This document shows, piece by piece, positions 6,858 through 10,094 of a DNA stretch of 10,094 bases; position 1 is the first letter of the stretch; every line of letters starts with the position of its first letter. The stretch covers positions 1 to 10,094 of the forward strand of contig JAQTRI010000101.1 of the NCBI GenBank assembly GCA_028711905.1. The letters run 5' to 3'. This DNA comes from Candidatus Wallbacteria bacterium (GTDB taxonomy: Bacteria > Muiribacteriota > JAQTZZ01). Both the position numbers and the translations under genes were made by a program. The notes under the pieces are model-generated. The model searched no databases, was not told the DNA's origin, and worked only from the letters and a program-made list of their open reading frames with translations.

Positions 6858-9137
6858 ATGATCTGGAAATGCCCATGCGGGGAAGTCAATGTCGGGGCTG
6901 CCAAGGAGTGTCGCAAGTGCGGGGTGGCGTTCAGCGATGATTTGATTGTGAAAAAGCAGTCCAAATCCGCTGCCCAAGGCAAGGATCATTCCGCAGCTTC
7001 AGAAACCGGCCAAGCAGGAAAGCAAGAGCGTACCAGCATAAAGAAATTGAATCCATCTCCTAGCCCCAAAAAAGTTTTCATGCTGAAGCTTGTCAAACGA
7101 TTGCTGCAAGTATTCTTCATTTTAGTCTTCGGATATCTTTTCTCGTTTTACGGGAAGCTCGTGCTTGAATACTGCAATCTGAAATCAACAGCGATCAGGA
7201 TCGAAAAATACAACAAAGACAAACAGGCCTGCGATCAAAACATTTTCAGGATCAAAAACCTTTGTTCCGAATACCTGATCCGGTTCAACAAGCCGGCGGA
7301 GCAGTACTCGGAACTGGAAAGCCTGAAACCGGGCGCAACATTCCAATGCCCGGCTAGAGGACAGTATCAGATCAAAAGGGATGGAAAACGAACGGAAATC
7401 ATCTGCAGTTTTCATCACGATTACGCCAATTTTCCCAGATACCCCGCCAGATTTCAGGCATATCGTTCCCTGCCGGCTCCCACGCTGTCTTTCATCTGGC
7501 CGATGCTTTTCAATCTGACCCTGGCCGCGATCCTGGCCTTTCTGTGCATAGGTCTGGAACTATTCCAGGACCCGGCCGAAGAAGCAATTCCGCGCAGGAA
7601 CAACGGCTGGAAGCTGCCTCTGATCCTGATGGTTCTAACGCTTGCCGTTCCAACGATGCTGACATTCCTGTCCCTTCTAACGCCATGGATGGAACTGTTT
7701 CCTGACCGGCTCGCACACAAAAAAATCGCTAAAGAATGCAGAGCCTACATCCGCACAGTCGAAAGCTGTCTGGAAATGTACCTGATGGAGCACGCTGCCG
7801 TCATGGTACCCGAAAAAATGGACGACATCTCCATGTACATCTGCTCCCAGAGGTTGCCTGTCTGCCCAACCGGTGCTGATTACCGGATCAAGGCCACCGG
7901 GGAAGGCGCTTTTTTCGTGTACTGCCCTGTGCACGGCGACGTTTCCGGGAACCACCCGCCGAAATCCGTTTCCGACAACGCCCTGATCAACGCCCTTTAC
8001 GACTGGGAACTGGGGAAGGAGTTCAGCTATCCGGGGTATGAGCAGGCTAAAAAACTGATCGTTGAAAGCCAGGACATCGATCAGCCGGATGCATCGGGAA
8101 GGACTCCGCTGATGCTGGCCATCATTTTCGGCAAGCCCGATCTGGCAGCAATGCTCATCGAAAGGACGGACCTCAACAGGCGGGATATGGACAATTACTT
8201 CGCCCTCACCTATGCGGTAAAAAAGGGATACCTGGATTTGGCTGAACAGATGATCGCCAAGGGGGCCGACCCTGTGGCGTTCGACCAGAGCGCTGAAAGC
8301 CTTCTGCTCATCGCCATTGAAAACGGGGCCAGGGACTTTGCCGGCCGCCTGCTGGACCGCGGCGCTGCTGCCAACGGCAGAGGCGGATACGGCTATACGG
8401 CGCTGATGCACGCCGCCCGACAGAACTGGCCAGACATGGTCGAGAGGCTTCTCGGCCTGGGTGCGCCCCTGGAGGCTGAAAACGACGGCGGGTCCACAGC
8501 CCTCCAGGTCGCCTGCACCAGCCGGGCTTTCGCTGCTGCCCGCACGCTGGCGGACCATGGTGCCGACATCAATCATCGCAACAGGGAAGGTGATACTGCC
8601 TTGATGCTCTCGCTCGGCAGCAGGTATGGCGCCAGGGCCGAGAAAGCGGGCCTTGAGTTCGCAGGATTCCTGATCGGAAAAGGCGCAGACATCAATTGCC
8701 AGGGTAAGTATGGCAGCACCCCTCTGCTTGATGCGCTCCATTATGGTTATCGCGAGATCGCGGATATGCTGCTGGCAGCGGGCGCGAACCAGAAAAAAAC
8801 CGGCAAGGATCAGGATGTCGCCCTGCTTTACGCGGCGGGAAGCGGCTTTGCCGACATCGTTGAAAGACTGGCAACTGAAGGATACGATCTCAATGTCAGA
8901 GATTACAATCAAAGAACCCCGCTGATCGCAGCTGCCGGTTCAGGCCATGCTGAAACCGCCAAAGTCCTGATCGCCAAGGGTGCAGATATCGGATTGTCCT
9001 GTGAAGATCGCATGACCCCGCTGATACTCGCGCTACATCGCGGGTACATTGAAACTGCGGCTGCCTTGAAAACTGCAGGCGCGGATTTTGAAAAGGAATA
9101 TGCTGAATATACGAAAAAACGCAGGCAGGGGAAGTAA
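6858..9137 (+). CDS. Membrane-anchored ankyrin protein with N-terminal zinc finger and two pilin-like domains
   Basis: Residues 3-21 read W-x-C-x-C-x3-N-x6-C-x2-C, the RanBP2 finger pattern except that the first Cys spacer is one rather than two to four. A Lys/Ser-rich linker leads to helix 1 (~80-98). An extracytoplasmic domain (~103-188) carries C164-P165, Y170, C183-x2-H186 and D188. Helices 2 (211-233) and 3 (253-274) follow, then a second copy (~288-361) with C336-P337, Y342, C356-x2-H359 and D361. Residues ~372-748 are ten or eleven ankyrin repeats, with T-P-L or T-A-L and G-A-D at ~33-residue spacing. With the finger inside, both pilin-like domains and the ankyrins should lie outside. 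C-P...Y...G...C-x-x-H-G is, in my memory, typical of pilin-like domains in some uncultured bacteria; here there is no prepilin cleavage site. AGGAG at 6843-6847, ten bases before ATG, fixes the start. Its role is probably signalling or scaffolding across the membrane, by inference. Confidence 0.95.
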   Translation: MIWKCPCGEVNVGAAKECRKCGVAFSDDLIVKKQSKSAAQGKDHSAASETGQAGKQERTSIKKLNPSPSPKKVFMLKLVKRLLQVFFILVFGYLFSFYGKLVLEYCNLKSTAIRIEKYNKDKQACDQNIFRIKNLCSEYLIRFNKPAEQYSELESLKPGATFQCPARGQYQIKRDGKRTEIICSFHHDYANFPRYPARFQAYRSLPAPTLSFIWPMLFNLTLAAILAFLCIGLELFQDPAEEAIPRRNNGWKLPLILMVLTLAVPTMLTFLSLLTPWMELFPDRLAHKKIAKECRAYIRTVESCLEMYLMEHAAVMVPEKMDDISMYICSQRLPVCPTGADYRIKATGEGAFFVYCPVHGDVSGNHPPKSVSDNALINALYDWELGKEFSYPGYEQAKKLIVESQDIDQPDASGRTPLMLAIIFGKPDLAAMLIERTDLNRRDMDNYFALTYAVKKGYLDLAEQMIAKGADPVAFDQSAESLLLIAIENGARDFAGRLLDRGAAANGRGGYGYTALMHAARQNWPDMVERLLGLGAPLEAENDGGSTALQVACTSRAFAAARTLADHGADINHRNREGDTALMLSLGSRYGARAEKAGLEFAGFLIGKGADINCQGKYGSTPLLDALHYGYREIADMLLAAGANQKKTGKDQDVALLYAAGSGFADIVERLATEGYDLNVRDYNQRTPLIAAAGSGHAETAKVLIAKGADIGLSCEDRMTPLILALHRGYIETAAALKTAGADFEKEYAEYTKKRRQGK
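7164..7940 (+). repeat. Duplicated pilin-like domain of gene 4 (coding repeat)
   Basis: Two copies (7164-7421 and 7719-7940) flank a two-helix membrane hairpin. Both have C-x2-N or C-x2-Y near the start of an amphipathic helix ending in E-Y-L or M-Y-L, then C-P-x4-Y-x-I-K-x2-G, a hydrophobic strand, and C-x2-H-x-D. The spacing from C-P to Tyr is identical, and from Tyr to the last Cys differs by one. The DNA copies are diverged. Confidence 0.6.
7971..9101 (+). repeat. Ankyrin repeat array of gene 4 (coding repeat)
   Basis: Ten or eleven units, mostly exactly 33 codons, encode residues ~372-748. The first (372-411) is degenerate, and the unit at 576-616 has an eight-residue insertion before its second helix. 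G-A-D at 469-471, 568-570, 609-611, 708-710 and 741-743 and T-P-L or T-A-L at the start of most units define the register. GC content is clearly higher here than in gene 2. Confidence 0.9.
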
Positions 9138-9156
9138 TCCAAGCTCTTAAACCGAT

Positions 9157-9211
9157 GGTTTGAATGTAATGCACGAAGAACGAGGCAGGGAGATGAAAAT
9201 GAGGAAGCAGG
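9157..9211 (+). repeat. Intergenic block, copy C (between genes 4 and 5)
   Basis: It begins about 20 bases after the stop codon of the upstream gene. It matches copy A over 9157-9184 (23 of 28), copy B over 9184-9199 (GGCAGGGAG then ATGAAAA), and the distal TGAGGAAGC of copy A at 9200-9208. The order of the shared pieces is the same as in the other spacers, which argues for common descent rather than chance matches. Confidence 0.5.
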
Positions 9212-9217
9212 GGACAA

Positions 9218-9222
9218 GAGGA
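9218..9222 (+). promoter_or_regulatory. Ribosome binding site deciding the start of gene 5
   Basis: GAGGA lies ten bases before ATG 9233 and only one base before the alternative TTG at 9224. It therefore supports ATG 9233 as the start, giving 263 residues. Confidence 0.7.
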
Positions 9223-9232
9223 TTTGCCGCGC

Positions 9233-10024
9233 ATGAATAGCAAAACCTGGTTGTTTCTGATCGGCATCTGTTCCCTGGCAGGTCTGCTCATACGCCCTGT
9301 ATTTCCCGGCCTGGATGTCGTTTTCATTGCTGTTGCCGTATGCCTGGCCGTGCTTGCGGCTATCGCCCTGGTTCTGACGCAGATGGTGGATCAGCTTCAG
9401 GAGCGCGTGGACAAGGGCGTTTTGTTCGGCGAACCGAGCGCGCTATTTCCAAATAATACCGGGTTGCAGGAACCTGCCGGTTCAGCTGAATTGCCCCCGG
9501 AAGCCTCTGAATCTGATGAAGATGCGGATGATGATGATGCTTCTGGCAGCGTCCTGCGGCCTGAAAAAATCGATTTAGTACATGAAAATGAATTGCCGGT
9601 CAGGCTTCCGTTCAGGTTCAGGCTGTACCGCCAGCTGCCCGTGATTCTTTGCTTGGCCTTGCCTATATTGATCATGTTCTTCATGGGCAATCCCAACTAC
9701 GCTGCCTATTCATACTTCGGAGCCATACTGGCTCTTGCATACCGATACGGCAGGTATATGCATCCTCAAGGACTCAGCGTGGTGAAACACCTGATGATTC
9801 TTATACTGGAATCAGTACTCGTACCTGTAGCATGGGCAATCCTTGTAAGAAGGTTTTCTGTGTCGTTCGATCACAGCATGCTGCCCATGGAGCTGGAACT
9901 GCCTGGGTGGCCGGCAGCAGCTGTTTACACGTTTCTCTATGCTGTAGGATGCTTGATTTTTCTCGCGCTGCATCAGCGGCGGGTGGCTATGTTGATCGGG
10001 GAAAACTCTGATGTGTCGGGATAG
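9233..10024 (+). CDS. Six-helix membrane protein with acidic linker, function unknown
   Basis: I do not recognise the family. The 263-residue product has a hairpin of two helices (6-21, 27-48), a soluble segment at ~49-130, and four more helices (134-151, 155-170, 185-205, 226-246). The soluble part contains a strongly acidic run at 93-102 (E-S-D-E-D-A then Asp-rich), encoded by a short GAT-rich tract at 9515-9539. A basic patch (R-F-R-F-R, near 125-133) precedes helix 3, and both ends of the protein probably face the cytoplasm. I chose ATG at 9233 because GAGGA at 9218-9222 lies ten bases upstream, the same distance as in the preceding gene. A TTG three codons earlier (9224) would sit only one base from that site. 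The 95-base spacer from the ankyrin-pilin gene is short, so co-transcription is likely. It has no catalytic motif and may be a partner of the neighbouring envelope proteins. Confidence 0.9.
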   Translation: MNSKTWLFLIGICSLAGLLIRPVFPGLDVVFIAVAVCLAVLAAIALVLTQMVDQLQERVDKGVLFGEPSALFPNNTGLQEPAGSAELPPEASESDEDADDDDASGSVLRPEKIDLVHENELPVRLPFRFRLYRQLPVILCLALPILIMFFMGNPNYAAYSYFGAILALAYRYGRYMHPQGLSVVKHLMILILESVLVPVAWAILVRRFSVSFDHSMLPMELELPGWPAAAVYTFLYAVGCLIFLALHQRRVAMLIGENSDVSG

Positions 10025-10044
10025 CTTAGGTAGCTGGCGGATAA

Positions 10045-10059
10045 GGCAGGATAACATGA
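10045..10059 (+). repeat. Partial intergenic block, copy E (after gene 5)
   Basis: GGCAGGATAACATGA resembles GGCAGGGAACGATGA of copy B. Only this distal piece is present; the preceding 20 bases (10025-10044) show no GGTTTGAATGTC segment. The match is short and is the weakest of the set. Confidence 0.25.
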
Positions 10060-10094
10060 CAGGAAAATCGCAGGATCAAAAATCATTCATAAAC
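10056..10094 (+). CDS. Possible start of a sixth gene, cut by the right edge
   Basis: An ATG at 10056 opens a frame that runs to the edge for 13 codons without a stop (M-T-G-K-S-Q-D-Q-K-S-F-I-N). AAGG at 10043-10046 lies nine bases upstream. Too little is visible to name it. Caution: this ATG sits in a GGCAGG...ATGA block that also occurs in other spacers here, where the real gene starts about 25-40 bases further on, so the true start may lie beyond the window. Confidence 0.25.
   Translation, partial: MTGKSQDQKSFIN

Noticed and set aside
7677..8912. A 411-codon open frame on the minus strand across the ankyrin region of gene 4
   Set aside because: It lies fully antisense to a gene with an unmistakable ankyrin pattern. 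Long antisense frames are common opposite GC-rich repeats, and its translation shows no domain, signal or ribosome site I can recognise.
9224..9232. TTG at 9224 as the start of gene 5
   Set aside because: The GAGGA site would be one base away; ATG 9233 has a ten-base spacing like the preceding gene.
1..10094. Defence system, toxin-antitoxin, CRISPR, prophage or transposon
   Set aside because: No nuclease, ATPase, transposase, integrase, toxin fold or regular direct-repeat/spacer array was found on either strand; ankyrin repeats alone do not indicate any of these.

Overview
The window holds five same-strand genes, the first cut by the left edge, plus a possible start of a sixth at the right edge. 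It is about 97% protein-coding. I see no RNA gene, CRISPR array, insertion sequence, phage gene or recognisable enzyme. The organism is a bacterium, probably with an exported or periplasmic compartment: one gene has a classical signal peptide, three encode membrane proteins, and all have Shine-Dalgarno-like sites. The repeat-protein architecture and the pilin-like C-P...Y...C-x-x-H motif remind me of uncultured bacterial phyla such as Riflebacteria or Wallbacteria, or of some deltaproteobacteria. That placement is a weak inference from memory of the families.

Layout: (1) 2-1810 is a helical, HEAT-like protein with a Pro/Gln-rich linker and one C-terminal Trp-rich beta module. (2) 1929-5438 is a 1169-residue exported protein: signal peptide, two Trp modules, a HEAT-like region, about eight ankyrin repeats, three more Trp modules. 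(3) 5635-6792 is a multi-pass membrane protein of unknown function. (4) 6858-9137 is a 759-residue chimera: RanBP2-like zinc finger, membrane helix, pilin-like domain, two membrane helices, a second pilin-like domain, about ten ankyrin repeats. (5) 9233-10024 is a six-helix membrane protein with an acidic linker.

The products look like binding and scaffolding proteins at the membrane and outside it, with no catalytic site I can name. Genes 1 and 2 share the Trp module and a HEAT-like region, genes 2 and 4 share ankyrin arrays, and genes 3 to 5 supply membrane anchors. This suggests an envelope-associated protein-protein interaction cluster that grew by duplication and shuffling of repeat modules. 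The function is unknown.

The least expected signal is between the genes. The four complete intergenic spacers contain related, degenerate sequence blocks, and part of the same block appears after gene 5. Whether this is a non-coding element, a family of tiny coupled reading frames, or the remnant of duplicated gene ends cannot be decided by eye.
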